A DNA stretch of 64,000 bases from Calothrix sp. PCC 7507 (GCF_000316575.1 NC_019682.1:6311501-6375500), one strand, 5' to 3'; positions 24,942 to 34,551 are shown, counted from the stretch's first letter. The notes: generated by a model from the letters alone, not told the origin. Numbers and translations: made by a program.

Positions 24942-25514
24942 CGTCGTTTCTCTCCATGCAATTAATTGGTTAGCGCAAATAGATATTTTTAGAACAACGT
25001 TGAGGCTGAAATCTACTCACAACCTCAACAAAGCTAGGGCTGGTTCTGCAATTTTTAACAAAAGTCTACAGATCAATGCAGATGTATTTATCTGTAGTTG
25101 TAAGTAAGTGGGCACAATTAAACCTAACTATGTAGAGAAATGTAAACAAGACTCAATTCCTTTGTCCTATAGCAAGATTGCCTATTCCCAGCGATAAATA
25201 TTCATGCCTAACTAACTATTCTCCCAGTTTTCTGTCATTGTTGATGAGTGTACCTCTATTGGGGTAGATCACCAAATTCTATTCAGTCGTTATCATAAAC
25301 TGCATATACCGATGAGGGAACTGTATAGGTTATCTATCTTGATATTCATCGAAGTAGTATTTCTAATTAGGTGCTGTAATTGAGATGAGGTTTAGTTGAT
25401 TGATTAGCGATCGCTCTTTAACTACAAATGTTCGTGTAATATTAATTAGCTTTTCTGTCTAGCATTCATCACGGGCGGGAAATCCAGCCGCCAACACCAC
25501 TAAAAAACGCCCCT
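24942..25514. other. Intergenic region upstream of the sugar permease gene
   Basis: About 570 bases with divergent genes on each side. It is AT-rich, with one HIP1-like 'gcgatcgct' (25407-25415) and a 'gggcgggaaatccagccgcc' fragment (25472-25491). No gene or RNA is evident. Confidence 0.5.
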
Positions 25515-26444
25515 ATGAATCAATTGACGCCTAAAAATTGGATGTTCATCAAACAACGGTTAACTCCTTATTTGTTTTTGCTACCTGCCTTAATAATTTT
25601 GGGGTTAACTGTCTTTTGGCCTGCACTACAAGCATTTTACCTCAGCTTTACCAGCTACGAAGATATTGCCCAACCGCCACAATGGATTGGTTTTGCTAAC
25701 TTCCTCAAGCTTTGGCAAGATGCCGTTTTTTGGAAGACATTAGAGAACACTTTTCTTTATCTTGTCGGTGTCGTGCCGATTTTAGTGTTTGCTCCTTTAG
25801 GATTAGCAATTTTGGTAAATCAGCCATTGCGGGGAATGAACTGGTTTAGAACTGCATACTACACACCAGTGGTGATTTCAATGGTAGTTGCGGGGATAGC
25901 TTGGAAATGGTTATATGCAGAAAATGGCTTACTCAATCAATTTCTCAAAGCTTTGGGTATTTTTCCAGACGGAATTCCCTGGCTAACTAGCCCCACAAAG
26001 CTGTTTGGCATTTTACCTATTTCCTTAGCCAGCGTTATGGCTGTGACTGTATGGAAAGGGCTTGGCTATTACATGGTAATTTACTTAGCAGGGTTGCAAT
26101 CAATTCCTACTGACGTGTATGAAGCCGCAGCCATCGACGGCTCGGATGGTATCCGCAAACACTGGGAAATTACTATACCTTTGATGAAACCTTACCTAGC
26201 TTTAGTGGCAGTAATTTCAGCTATTTCTGCCACCAAGGTATTTGAAGAAGTATATATCATGACCCAAGGAGGGCCGCTCAATAGCTCGAAAACTATTGTT
26301 TACTATTTATATGAGCAAGCATTCAGTAACTTGGAAATTAGCTATGCTTGCACAATTGGGCTAGTGCTATTTTTGATAATTTTGGGTTTATCAGTTTTGC
26401 GATTAGCAATTAATCAGCAAAGTGGGGATAATATCACAGTCTAG
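25515..26444 (+). CDS. Carbohydrate ABC transporter permease, MalF/UgpA type
   Basis: 309 residues with six predicted membrane helices. The first is LTPYLFLLPALIILGLTVFW (about 13-32). The EAA loop that contacts the ATPase is YEAAAIDGSDGIRKHWEITI (about 204-223). This is one half of a sugar or glycerol-phosphate importer permease pair. The MalG-type half is found 7 kb away at 33724-34551 on the same strand, with a block of minus-strand housekeeping genes in between. No ATPase or binding protein gene is adjacent, as is usual in cyanobacteria. The substrate cannot be inferred. Start ATG 25515. Confidence 0.9.
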   Translation: MNQLTPKNWMFIKQRLTPYLFLLPALIILGLTVFWPALQAFYLSFTSYEDIAQPPQWIGFANFLKLWQDAVFWKTLENTFLYLVGVVPILVFAPLGLAILVNQPLRGMNWFRTAYYTPVVISMVVAGIAWKWLYAENGLLNQFLKALGIFPDGIPWLTSPTKLFGILPISLASVMAVTVWKGLGYYMVIYLAGLQSIPTDVYEAAAIDGSDGIRKHWEITIPLMKPYLALVAVISAISATKVFEEVYIMTQGGPLNSSKTIVYYLYEQAFSNLEISYACTIGLVLFLIILGLSVLRLAINQQSGDNITV

Positions 26445-26468
26445 TCTCTGTTTTTAGGAAACGCTATA

Positions 26469-26496
26469 AGCAAGACGTTAAATGTAACGTCTTGCT
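26469..26496. terminator. Hairpin between the permease gene and psaK
   Basis: Perfect 12-bp stem AGCAAGACGTTA (26469-26480) / TAACGTCTTGCT (26485-26496) with an AATG loop, placed between two convergent genes. There is no T-run, so it may be a bidirectional 3'-end-stabilising hairpin rather than a classic terminator. Confidence 0.65.
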
Positions 26497-26505
26497 GACT
26501 CGAAC

Positions 26506-26760
26506 CTAAATACGACCGATGTTAGTCAATCCTAAAACGATACCAACGCCGATAATGTGACCAAAAGCCAATGCACCTAAAAATGTGGGAATACTTACAG
26601 GGAGAATTGGCAACTTAGGCCCAACTAAGGGATACTGAATCTTGGTAGCCAGTAAAACTGATACTATGCTACTGACGCTGATAATAATCGCTACTGTTGG
26701 ATTCCACACAGGTGTGGCAGGAACAGATGCAGCAGCTGCTAAAAGGATTGATGAAATCAA
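26506..26760 (-). CDS. psaK: Photosystem I subunit PsaK
   Basis: 84 residues from TTG 26760, which has an AGGAG 8-9 bases upstream (on the minus strand 'aggagacaaaagcTTG'). An ATG at 26814 would add 18 residues not seen in the family. The family pattern is clear: W-N-P-T-V-A-I-I near the start, YPLVGPKLP, then FLGALAFGHIIGVGIVLGL and NIGRI at the C-terminus. Two membrane helices. PsaK sits at the periphery of photosystem I. The protein is diverged from the standard cyanobacterial PsaK (KIQYPLVGPKLPILPVSIP replaces the common loop), so it may be one of the alternative PsaK paralogues seen in Nostoc. Confidence 0.85.
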   Translation of the reverse strand: MISSILLAAAASVPATPVWNPTVAIIISVSSIVSVLLATKIQYPLVGPKLPILPVSIPTFLGALAFGHIIGVGIVLGLTNIGRI

Positions 26761-27091
26761 GCTTTTGTCTCCTAAATAGGAAAATAGATGTAAACCTACA
26801 AGATTATAAAACAATACAGTTCAGTTAAGGATAATTGTAGATTTGGTTTAAGAAATTTCAACCTGACAAATGCCTGAAAATGTTAGATTTCGTTATTCAA
26901 GTCAAACTACACAATTTTATTTTTTGGGTGCGACTCAACTACATTAAATTATAAAATTTATTAGGAAAAATCAACAAGATATTCGTAAGATAATCAACTT
27001 TTATTGAGTTTTGTCATTTGTCAAGAGTCAAGGATCATAAATTATTCTCTCCCAATGCCCAATGCCCAATCCCCTTCAACACAAAATGATT

Positions 27092-27772
27092 ATGCGGGTT
27101 AAAATTTGCGGAATCACTCAACCACAGCAGTCTATAGCGATCGCCTCTCTGGGTGCAACGGCATTAGGATTTATTTGTGTCCCTTCTTCACCCCGCTACG
27201 TTAATAAAGCGCAAATTCGGGCAGCGATCGCCCCATTACCAGATAATTTTGACAAAATCGGTGTGTTTGCTAACGCCAGCATTTTAGAAATTATCCAGAC
27301 AGTTGTTGATTCTGGCTTGACTGGTGTCCAGTTACATGGAGATGAATCACCAGAATTTTGCTACAAAGTGCGCCAATTCTTACCTAAGATAGAAATTATT
27401 AGAGCTTTGAGAATCCGGAGTCGTGATGATCTCGACCAAGTTACTAGTTACACAGACTATATAGATACGTTGCTACTTGATGCCTATCATCCCCAGCAGC
27501 TAGGCGGTACAGGCAAAACTTTAGATTGGAGTCTGCTACAACAATTCCATCCTCAGCGCCCTTGGTTTTTAGCTGGCGGACTCACACCAGATAATATTAC
27601 AGCAGCTTTGAGTCAGGTAAAACCCAATGGCATTGATTTATCCAGTGGTGTAGAACTAGCACCAGGGAATAAGGATTTGGATAAAGTCGCTCAGTTATTC
27701 GAGAAATTAGGGACTGGGTTTCGACTACGCTCAACCAAACGGGACTGGGAACTTTGGATTACCGCACTTTAG
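27092..27772 (+). CDS. trpF: Phosphoribosylanthranilate isomerase
   Basis: 226 residues from ATG 27092 ([14 protein letters not shown]). A start at 27062 would add [10 protein letters not shown], encoded by a repeat, and is unlikely. TrpF catalyses the third step of tryptophan synthesis, isomerising phosphoribosylanthranilate. The catalytic Cys is in KICGIT and the catalytic Asp in [29 protein letters not shown] and GIDLSSGVE bind phosphate. The normal C-terminus ends near FEKLG; beyond it about 17 residues ([17 protein letters not shown]) come from a dispersed repeat joined to a tnpB remnant that starts before the stop codon. The enzyme may still work because the extension lies after the last helix. 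Confidence 0.92.
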   Translation: MRVKICGITQPQQSIAIASLGATALGFICVPSSPRYVNKAQIRAAIAPLPDNFDKIGVFANASILEIIQTVVDSGLTGVQLHGDESPEFCYKVRQFLPKIEIIRALRIRSRDDLDQVTSYTDYIDTLLLDAYHPQQLGGTGKTLDWSLLQQFHPQRPWFLAGGLTPDNITAALSQVKPNGIDLSSGVELAPGNKDLDKVAQLFEKLGTGFRLRSTKRDWELWITAL

Positions 27773-28155
27773 CAAAAGGGATGCTTGGGAAACAAATGCT
27801 TGATGCGGGGTTTGGACAGTTCCGAACTATAGCCAAGTATGTTTGCTGGAAGCGTGGTAAATTCTTCGGTGAGGTTAGCGCAAGGGGGACATCCATTGAG
27901 TGTCCTGAGTGTGGAGCGTTCGTTAGAAAAGATTTGAGTGTCAGAGTACATCATTGTTCTAGCTGTAACTACATAACGGATCGTGATGTTGCTAGTGGTC
28001 AAGTAATTAAAAACAGAGGAATATCTCTGATTAGTACGGGTGGACAGCCCGGAATCCAAAACGCCTATGCAGACGGTTATGCCTATGCTGGGGAAACTCA
28101 ATCTAGGTCAAAGTCGAAAACCCGCAAGGGAGCAACTAGGAAGCCTAAGAAGTGA
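27754..28155 (+). pseudogene. tnpB: TnpB (IS200/IS605 OrfB) C-terminal remnant
   Basis: 133 codons representing only the last third of TnpB: KGMLGKQMLDAGFGQF, YVCWKRGKFFGEVSARGTS, the zinc ribbon CPEC...CSSC (27903-27975) and DRDVASGQVIKNRGI with the last RuvC-like Asp. The N-terminal two thirds, with the other catalytic acidic residues, are missing, so there is no activity. It abuts trpF, whose stop codon lies inside it. The sequence after the stop ('gaagctccgtaccttcaggtcggag', about 28162-28186) resembles the right end of such elements, where the guide-RNA scaffold is normally encoded. Confidence 0.85.
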
Positions 28156-28206
28156 TTCTTAGAAGCTCCGTACCTTCAGGTCGGAGTCGTGTCACGAATA
28201 TTTCAG

Positions 28207-28256
28207 TAGTGCGAGCATCTTGCTCGCGTTTATATGCGAGCAAGATGCTCGCACTA
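28207..28256. repeat. Perfect 21-bp inverted repeat hairpin
   Basis: Arms start TAGTGCGAGCATCTTGCTCG (28207-28227, complement 28236-28256), loop of 8. A diverged relative with the same TAGTG...CACTA ends lies at 57845-57889. It follows the tnpB remnant and may be an independent palindromic element. Confidence 0.85.
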
Positions 28257-28331
28257 CAATGGTATTCTTATTTCTGCCGACCTGTACTAGGGACAAGGGG
28301 ATTAGTTGAACTCTTCCCAATCCCCAATTCC

Positions 28332-29039
28332 TTAAAAGAACGCTGCTTGGTGATGAATTAAGTTAAAGAATTCTTCACGGGTTTTTTGCTCTTCTTGAAA
28401 CACTCCCACCATTGCGCTAGTGACAGTCCAAGAACCAGGTTTTTGTACACCCCGCATTACCATGCACATATGGCTAGCTTCCATGACTACCGCAACTCCC
28501 CGAGGTTCGAGAATGGTCTGAACTGCTTCAGCAATTTGGCGGGTAAGTCTTTCTTGTACTTGTAAGCGGCGGGAATACATTTCCACAATCCGGGCTAATT
28601 TACTCAATCCCACAACTTTTTGGTTGGGGATATAAGCTACATGCGCTCTACCCATAAAGGGCAACATGTGGTGTTCACACAGGCTAAAGAAATTAATATC
28701 CCGAACTAACACCATCTCATTATGGCCTTCATCAAAAACGGCACCATTGAGGAGTTCTTCTAGGGATTGGTTGTAGCCACTGGTGAGAAACCGCATTGCT
28801 TCTGCTACCCGCTTGGGAGTTTTGAGGAGTCCTTCGCGTTCGGGGTCTTCTCCGACACCTAGTAATATCTGGCGCACGGCCGCTGTCATTTGCTCCATCT
28901 CTTCTTCTTTAGGTGGATGCAAATCAGGCTCCCGTCCGTCATGAGTATTGCGATCGGGTCTAGGAGTGATGGCCTCTGCCAAGTCGGGAATTAGCGGAGA
29001 TTGAGAACGATTGGAACCGTTTGAACCAGCGATAGTCAT
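28332..29039 (-). CDS. folE: GTP cyclohydrolase I
   Basis: 235 residues. FolE opens the GTP ring to form dihydroneopterin triphosphate, the first step of folate and pterin synthesis. Zinc and catalytic motifs are present: [20 protein letters not shown] (Cys and His ligands) and [14 protein letters not shown] (second Cys). [20 protein letters not shown] is the tetramer core. The ~55 residue N-terminal extension ([10 protein letters not shown]...) is low-complexity and likely disordered. It is the last gene of the minus-strand ado-aar-accA-SDR-folE series, though the 216-bp gap upstream is full of repeats and may carry its own promoter. Start ATG 29039. Confidence 0.95.
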   Translation of the reverse strand: MTIAGSNGSNRSQSPLIPDLAEAITPRPDRNTHDGREPDLHPPKEEEMEQMTAAVRQILLGVGEDPEREGLLKTPKRVAEAMRFLTSGYNQSLEELLNGAVFDEGHNEMVLVRDINFFSLCEHHMLPFMGRAHVAYIPNQKVVGLSKLARIVEMYSRRLQVQERLTRQIAEAVQTILEPRGVAVVMEASHMCMVMRGVQKPGSWTVTSAMVGVFQEEQKTREEFFNLIHHQAAFF

Positions 29040-29068
29040 GATGACAGTCTTTAGTTAGGGTGAAAATT

Positions 29069-29132
29069 AACAGTTATCAGTTACTTGTACTGAGCGAAGT
29101 CGAAGTATCAGTTATCAGTTATTAGTTATCAG
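29069..29132. repeat. Heptamer repeats (CAGTTAT) with an embedded dispersed fragment
   Basis: CAGTTAT units at 29069-29085 and 29106-29132 are split by 'cttgtactgagcgaagtcgaagt', a fragment of a dispersed repeat whose reverse or variant forms also occur at 11520-11560, 27718-27740 and 48345-48367. Confidence 0.75.
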
Positions 29133-29255
29133 TTGGGTTTGAGTTCCTGGCGTTGGTGCGCTGTGTGACTACGCCATACGCCTGATAACTGTTCACTGTA
29201 GCCTGCGGCAAGCCGCTACGCGTCTACACTGTTCACTGATTTTAGGACTCAGTAT

Positions 29256-29981
29256 TTAGAGAACGCCAGCACTGGACATCAGGGTTAATTCATCAATGAC
29301 TGCTTGTTGTGGTAACAGAACAGCGTGAAGAATAGACTGAGCCACAATCTCTGGCGTTAACATTTTGTTACGGTCAAAGTTTACATGGACTGTTTCTGTG
29401 TCCCAAAGTCCGGTATTGACCGCACCGGGACAAATAGCAGTGACGCGAATACCGTGGGCGCGTTCTTCTTGTGCCAAGGTTTGAGACAGGGAAATTAGTC
29501 CAGCTTTGCTGACGCTGTACGCTCCCCATCCAGGAAAGGCTTGCTTACCTGCAATAGAAGCTACATTGATAATTGTGCCACTGCCGCGATCGCGCATTTT
29601 GGGTAAAATTCCCATGATGCACTGAAACACGCTGGTGAGATTCAAGTTCAACACTTGCTGCCAGTCTTCTAAGGGGATTTCACTCAAATTGGCTGTATAT
29701 GCTATGCCAGCACTGTTTACCAGAATGTCTATATCGCCAAAGTCATGGGCGATCGCTTGTATCTTGTCTTTTACTTCCTGGATACAAGCTAGATCCACAG
29801 CATAAGCTTTTGCTTCAACTCCTGTATGTTTTGCTGCTGTTGCAACCGCCTCTAATTTATCCACAGAACGGCTGACTAAAGCAACATCTATTCCCACTTT
29901 GGCAAAAGCTAAAGCAGTTGCTTTCCCGATTCCACTACTTGCCCCAGTAATTAGGGCGCGTCGTTTTTGCTCAACACTCAT
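29256..29981 (-). CDS. Short-chain dehydrogenase/reductase (FabG-like)
   Basis: 241 residues of the classical SDR family: TGASSGIGKA (nucleotide binding, about 13-22), NSAG (about 88-91), Ser in NVASIAG and YSVSKAG (catalytic Tyr-x3-Lys, about 154-160), then PGAVNTGLW. It uses NAD(P)H to reduce an unknown carbonyl or oxidise an alcohol. It lies downstream of accA and the alkane genes on the same strand; this neighbourhood is kept in related cyanobacteria, as far as I recall, so a role in lipid metabolism is possible. Start ATG 29981. Confidence 0.9.
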   Translation of the reverse strand: MSVEQKRRALITGASSGIGKATALAFAKVGIDVALVSRSVDKLEAVATAAKHTGVEAKAYAVDLACIQEVKDKIQAIAHDFGDIDILVNSAGIAYTANLSEIPLEDWQQVLNLNLTSVFQCIMGILPKMRDRGSGTIINVASIAGKQAFPGWGAYSVSKAGLISLSQTLAQEERAHGIRVTAICPGAVNTGLWDTETVHVNFDRNKMLTPEIVAQSILHAVLLPQQAVIDELTLMSSAGVL

Positions 29982-30316
29982 GCTATCTCCCGATTTATTG
30001 GCGGTTCTGCGAACCTATCGCTACCCAATTATTAAAATCTTTCGGGTTGAATAGATTAAACAAGTCTAAAAATCCGATGAGTTTTTGACAAATGCTATTC
30101 CACAGTGCCAATATGGGTAGATTGTCAGTTCAGTACTTTCCCAACAAAGCTTCGCTGGAGAAATCAGGCTTGACACTCTAAAGCAAACCAATCCTCAAAT
30201 TGAGCTGATTTGCCTAAAATGCAAATGCCTATGACTGATTAAGATTGTTAAAAATCTTTAAGCAACCTAGGCAATTATAGCACTTCTGCTATGCTAATTA
30301 ATCATCTTGAATGTTT
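29982..30316. other. Intergenic region between accA and the SDR gene
   Basis: About 335 bases. 'gattgttaaaaatctttaagcaacc' (about 30243-30267) could form a weak hairpin after accA. No gene or repeat of note. Promoter of the SDR gene expected here. Confidence 0.45.
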
Positions 30317-31297
30317 TTAGTGGGTAGCTTCCGTGTAAACGCCAATTTTGCGGAATTTTTCATAGCGCAGTTGGCGTCGTTCTTGAGAAGTTAAGCGCTG
30401 GAGTTGATCTAAATTTTCTAGTAGTGCTTGTTTGAGCGTCGTAGCGGCTTGTAAAGGGTCGGAGTGGGCACCACCGATAGGTTCAGGCAATATCTGGTCG
30501 ATAATGCCCAAGTTTTTCAGATCATGAGAAATAATTTTGAGAGCAACAGCTGCTTGGGATGCCTTGCTGGCATCTTTCCAGAGGATGGCGGCACAGCCTT
30601 CGGGGCTAATGATGGTGTATACGGCGTGTTCAAACATTAATAGGCGATCGCCCACACCAATACCCAGCGCCCCGCCAGAACTAGCTTCACCAATAACTGT
30701 GCAAATGATGGGGACATCCAAGCAAAACATTTCTCGCAAATTGTAGGCGATCGCCTCTCCTGCCCCTTGATGCTCGGCTACCATCGTAGCTAAAGCCCCC
30801 GGTGTATCAATAAAAGTTAAAATCGGCATCCCAAATTTGTTGGCATGTTCCATCAACCGCATGGCCTTACGATAGCCTCCTGGGGCTGCCATGCCGAAGT
30901 TGCGGGCGATATTGTCTTTAGTATCGCGCCCTTTTTGTTGACCTAACATCACCACTGGTTGCCCACCCAAACGAGCTACGCCACCAACTAAAGCCGGATC
31001 ATCACCACCACAGCGATCGCCATGTAACTCCATCCATTCATCACTAATGGATTGAATATAATCTAAAGTACTGGGACGACGTGGATGACGAGCAACTTGC
31101 AATCGCTGGAAAGGAGAGAGTGTGCTGAAAATTTCCTCACGCAGTTGCATTGCTCTTGCTTCTAGTTTCCGAATCTCACTAGAAACATCGACACCATTTT
31201 CTTCTGCTAGTGACCGAATCTGATCAATCCGGGCTGCAAGTTCTGCTAGCGGCTTTTCAAAATCCAATAGTAGCGGTTTACGCTCGGTAGTTGCCAT
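30317..31297 (-). CDS. accA: Acetyl-CoA carboxylase carboxyltransferase subunit alpha
   Basis: 326 residues, normal length. AccA with AccD transfers the carboxyl group from biotin to acetyl-CoA, the first committed step of fatty acid synthesis. Typical blocks: [20 protein letters not shown] at the N-terminus, then [53 protein letters not shown], and [19 protein letters not shown]. Placement beside aar and ado links precursor supply to alkane formation, a conserved neighbourhood in cyanobacteria. Start ATG 31297, 140 bp downstream of aar. Confidence 0.96.
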   Translation of the reverse strand: MATTERKPLLLDFEKPLAELAARIDQIRSLAEENGVDVSSEIRKLEARAMQLREEIFSTLSPFQRLQVARHPRRPSTLDYIQSISDEWMELHGDRCGGDDPALVGGVARLGGQPVVMLGQQKGRDTKDNIARNFGMAAPGGYRKAMRLMEHANKFGMPILTFIDTPGALATMVAEHQGAGEAIAYNLREMFCLDVPIICTVIGEASSGGALGIGVGDRLLMFEHAVYTIISPEGCAAILWKDASKASQAAVALKIISHDLKNLGIIDQILPEPIGGAHSDPLQAATTLKQALLENLDQLQRLTSQERRQLRYEKFRKIGVYTEATH

Positions 31298-31299
31298 AG

Positions 31300-31436
31300 T
31301 TTGACATTAGGGAATGGGGGATAGGGGATTGGGGATAGGGAATTGGGGAACTCGGGGCCCCCTCTGGGGATAAGGGGCAATGGGGATTAGGGATTAGTAA
31401 GCTCTTTTCCAGTCCCCAGTCCCCAGTCCCCAGTCA
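31300..31436. repeat. G-rich heptamer repeats between aar and accA
   Basis: Runs of GGGGATT/GGGGATA units (31311-31400) and CCCCAGT units (31407-31433) fill the gap between aar and accA. Repeats of the same family lie at 33652-33673 and inside the phosphate permease gene at 47562-47600. Confidence 0.75.
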
Positions 31437-32456
31437 CTAAACTAGCAATGGTCTGAATCCGTGTTTGACTGACACTTGACCGATCTGCTCCATTTTGTCT
31501 ACGGTAATCTGATTACGCCCCCAAGAAAAGTTCGTATATAACTTCTCAAATTCCAAGAGCATTGATTCCGCAAAACAAGCAAACAACTGGCGTCCTGGCA
31601 CATCCATATTGACGATTTTCATGATTTTCCAGTCAATATCCAGTGAATGCTCGACAATTCCACCATTTAGCACATGAACGCCGGGATACTGAATTTTCGT
31701 TGCTAAGTTTTTAGGATAGCCACCGTCAATTAGTAGACTCGGTTGTTTCAAAATACTGGGGTCTATTTCCACGCCTTTGGGCATACTTGCAACCCAAACC
31801 ACGATATCAGCTTGGGGCAGTGCTTCTTCTAAAGCCATGATTTTTCCCCGTCCGAGTTCAGCTTGCAACTCTTGGAGACGCTCTTGGTTACGGGCGATCA
31901 ACAGTAGTTCTTTGACATCTGTTTTCGCATCTAGCCAGCGCGTGACTGCACTACCAATGTCCCCAGTTGCTCCACACACAGCAACAGTGGCACTTTTAAG
32001 ATCAATTCCTAATTGCTTGGATGCTTGTTCTACTTGCCGACAAATAATGTAAGCAGTGTGAGTGTTCCCAGTAGTAAAGCGTTCAAACTCTAGCTTGATG
32101 TTGCGGACTTGGCTAAATTGCTCCAAGTTAAAATTTTCAAAAATAATTGAGGAAAACCCTCCTAAAGCCGTGATATTGATACCATGCTTTTGAGCATGAG
32201 CCATAGCATTCAGGATTTTGCGTGTTGCTGCCTTAATGCGACGATTTGCCAACATCTCCGGCAAAAAACAAGATTCTACATACCGTCCTTCAATTTTCTG
32301 CCCAGTTACACTAGTGACGGTAATATTATCGACAATTTGCGGCGGGGCACTGCACCAAAAATCTAGCCCTTGATCGGCATATTCTGGGTATCCCAATTCT
32401 TGGGCTACCGCTTGAGCGTGTTCCAAACTAGTCAGATGTCCAATTAGACCAAACAT
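31437..32456 (-). CDS. aar: Long-chain acyl-ACP reductase (aldehyde-forming)
   Basis: 339 residues, standard length. AAR reduces fatty acyl-ACP to fatty aldehyde with NADPH, the first step of cyanobacterial alkane synthesis. It starts [20 protein letters not shown], the family's hallmark. The active-site Cys lies in [10 protein letters not shown], and the Rossmann motif is [14 protein letters not shown] (about 158-171). [11 protein letters not shown] and [18 protein letters not shown] are conserved blocks. It lies between ado and accA on the same strand, the usual order. Start ATG 32456. Confidence 0.96.
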   Translation of the reverse strand: MFGLIGHLTSLEHAQAVAQELGYPEYADQGLDFWCSAPPQIVDNITVTSVTGQKIEGRYVESCFLPEMLANRRIKAATRKILNAMAHAQKHGINITALGGFSSIIFENFNLEQFSQVRNIKLEFERFTTGNTHTAYIICRQVEQASKQLGIDLKSATVAVCGATGDIGSAVTRWLDAKTDVKELLLIARNQERLQELQAELGRGKIMALEEALPQADIVVWVASMPKGVEIDPSILKQPSLLIDGGYPKNLATKIQYPGVHVLNGGIVEHSLDIDWKIMKIVNMDVPGRQLFACFAESMLLEFEKLYTNFSWGRNQITVDKMEQIGQVSVKHGFRPLLV

Positions 32457-32791
32457 GTATTGATGTATTAGGCGCGTGCTGCGTCGAAAGCGTGGAATTG
32501 GTGGGTTAAGAGATGATAACTAATTCTTAAAAAGACTACACAAAGCGTCAGAAAAAGTTCCGAGTGCTGAGTGCTGAGGAAGCAGTGAGTTGGGCGGCTC
32601 CGCCGACTTGTACCCCGTAGGGAATCTTGCTACGCGTAGCGTCTCCGACAGGAGAAGCAACTGGCGTTGCTGAGTAAAAATATTAGTCCCCAGTGCTTAG
32701 TCTCTAGTCCCTCTTTACACATACAGTGATGAACTTTTTCATTAGTACTGCCTTCTGATTGGATGGCAGTACTGAGTACTCAGCACTATAT
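32457..32791. other. Repeat-rich spacer between ado and aar
   Basis: About 335 bases. Contains 'gagtgctgag' repeats (32561-32580), a 'tacgcgtagcgtctccgacaggagaagc' element (32631-32658) typical of dispersed Nostoc repeats, and further 'agtactgagtactcag' (32764-32783) palindromic sequence just after ado. It may separate aar transcription from ado. Confidence 0.6.
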
Positions 32792-33487
32792 CTAAGCGGC
32801 GATGAGTCCGTAGGCTGACAGGCGCATGATATCACGAGTAGTGAAGCCAATATTACTTAAAGCCTCTCCGTACTGAATCATGAAGTCTTCTACCAAAGCG
32901 TCCTTTTCCATAGCCAATATTTTGGCATCATCTGCTACCTGGTTAAGCATTTTCCAAACAATAGGTAGGTTTTGGCGATTTGCTTCTTCTAGTTCCGCTT
33001 TGGCTTCGGTGAAGTGTTCTTGCAACCAAACTTCTCCGAATTTGAGGTGGCTATATTCATCTTTTACTACTCCCTCTGTGATTTTACGGGCAAAATCATC
33101 AGCTACGGGAATGTAAATGTTGTATGCAGCGATCGCAAAACATTCAATGATCAAAGATTGGATCAGCAAGCAAGTAACCACTTTACCTGCTGCTGCCGCC
33201 GCTTGGAAATTTCCGTGCAATCCAGAGAAGAACGCCTTGGCAAATTCTAAATCTGGCACTACTTGCAGGTTGCGCCCACAAGCTTCAAATCCTTTCTTAT
33301 GGCGACTTTCCATCTTTGATAGGCGAATGAGTTCCGCTTGATTTTCCGGCAACAGTTCGGCCAGCTTGATGTAATTATCATAGGCTTCTTGTTCTCCTTC
33401 AATCACGATCGCATTAATGCGGCTGTAGGAGTCTTTGTATATTTCACTCTGGAAATCAATTTCAGATTGCTCTGTCAGTTGCTGCAT
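32792..33487 (-). CDS. ado: Aldehyde-deformylating oxygenase (alkane synthase)
   Basis: 231 residues from ATG 33487 ([20 protein letters not shown]). A start at 33517 ([10 protein letters not shown]) is open but outside the family. ADO is a ferritin-like di-iron enzyme that converts fatty aldehydes to alkanes and formate. Metal ligands lie in [15 protein letters not shown] (Glu), [18 protein letters not shown] (ExxH), [13 protein letters not shown] (Glu) and [14 protein letters not shown] (ExxH). Final residues [13 protein letters not shown] match the family. It is upstream of aar on the same strand; both are nearly universal in cyanobacteria. An 'aggggtgaac' precedes the start. Confidence 0.96.
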   Translation of the reverse strand: MQQLTEQSEIDFQSEIYKDSYSRINAIVIEGEQEAYDNYIKLAELLPENQAELIRLSKMESRHKKGFEACGRNLQVVPDLEFAKAFFSGLHGNFQAAAAAGKVVTCLLIQSLIIECFAIAAYNIYIPVADDFARKITEGVVKDEYSHLKFGEVWLQEHFTEAKAELEEANRQNLPIVWKMLNQVADDAKILAMEKDALVEDFMIQYGEALSNIGFTTRDIMRLSAYGLIAA

Positions 33488-33651
33488 GTTATGTTCACCC
33501 CTGTAAATGTGAATCATTTGATACCAAAATTTAATTTACCCCAGGAATCTAAGGTAATGATCACTGTGATTTAATCTAACTTAACAAGTCACTATGTTTA
33601 TAGATTAGCTGTTGCTGGGGGCGATGTTTTAGTTATTTGGGAATGGGGCAT

Positions 33652-33728
33652 GGGGACTGGGGACTGGGGACTGAGAGAGAATAATTTATGATCTCTTGAC
33701 AAATGACCAATGACAAATGACCAATGAC
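33652..33728. repeat. Heptamer repeats (GGGGACT; ATGACCA/ATGACAA)
   Basis: GGGGACT x3 at 33652-33673 and alternating ATGACAA/ATGACCA units at 33699-33728. The last ATGACCA supplies the start codon of the MalG-type permease gene at 33724. Confidence 0.8.
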
Positions 33729-34551
33729 CAAACCTAACTGGAATTTAAAATCTGTCGATTTTTGGAGCCTAGGAGTGCTACTAGTGGGGGCTACAATTGT
33801 TTTATTGCCCCTATTTGTAGTCTTCCTCACTTCTTTTGCACCTGCGGGGGCGACTCCAGAAGTTTTACCCAAAAATAATTGGACGTTAGCTAATTACCGC
33901 GATGCATGGCAACGAGGCAAGTTTTTGTTAGCGTTTGCTAATTCTACCTTGGTAGCGATCGCTGTGACGGCGTTTCAAATTGTCACTTCGGCATTAGCTG
34001 GTTACGCCCTCGCACGGCTGAAATTTCGTGGTAAACAAGCGCTGCTGCTAGTCATCTTGGCAACTTTAGTAATTCCCTTTCAGTTGTTGGTGATTCCCAT
34101 CTTTTTAGTATTGAAGTGGGGACACTTAATCAACACCTATGGGGCGCTTATTTTACCCACTGCTGTCAACGGCTTTGGTATTTTTTTGTTACGTCAGTAT
34201 TTCCAGACAATTCCTGTGGAATTGGAGGAAGCCGCCGCCATAGACGGGGCTAACCGACTGCAAATTTTGTGGCGGGTGATGTTACCTTTAGCCCGTCCCG
34301 CCTTAGTGACGCTGTTTTTGTTCACCTTCATCGGCGAATGGAATGATTTATTTAAGCCGCTAGTATTCACCACACGACCAGAATTAAGGACAGTCCAACT
34401 GGCATTAGCAGAGTTTCAAGAACAATTCACCAATAATTGGCCCCTGATGATGGCAGCAGTAACAATCACCACAGTACCTGTAATGGTACTATTCCTCATC
34501 GGTCAACGGCAATTTATTCAGGGTATTGCGACGACAGGGATTAAGAATTAG
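33724..34551 (+). CDS. Carbohydrate ABC transporter permease, MalG/UgpE type
   Basis: 275 residues, six membrane helices. The EAA loop is LEEAAAIDGANRLQILWRVM (about 168-187), and the ending has the MalG-type KN-rich tail QRQFIQGIATTGIKN. It is the natural partner of the MalF-type protein at 25515-26444. The start codon sits in a tandem heptamer repeat (ATGACCA), so no Shine-Dalgarno is seen; a start a few codons further is not available. Residues 1-25 precede the first helix. Substrate unknown. Confidence 0.9.
   Translation: MTKPNWNLKSVDFWSLGVLLVGATIVLLPLFVVFLTSFAPAGATPEVLPKNNWTLANYRDAWQRGKFLLAFANSTLVAIAVTAFQIVTSALAGYALARLKFRGKQALLLVILATLVIPFQLLVIPIFLVLKWGHLINTYGALILPTAVNGFGIFLLRQYFQTIPVELEEAAAIDGANRLQILWRVMLPLARPALVTLFLFTFIGEWNDLFKPLVFTTRPELRTVQLALAEFQEQFTNNWPLMMAAVTITTVPVMVLFLIGQRQFIQGIATTGIKN

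Noticed and set aside
24925-25107. 60-codon plus-strand frame upstream of the GIY-YIG gene
   Set aside because: Overlaps the start of the GIY-YIG gene in antisense and lacks features of a real protein.
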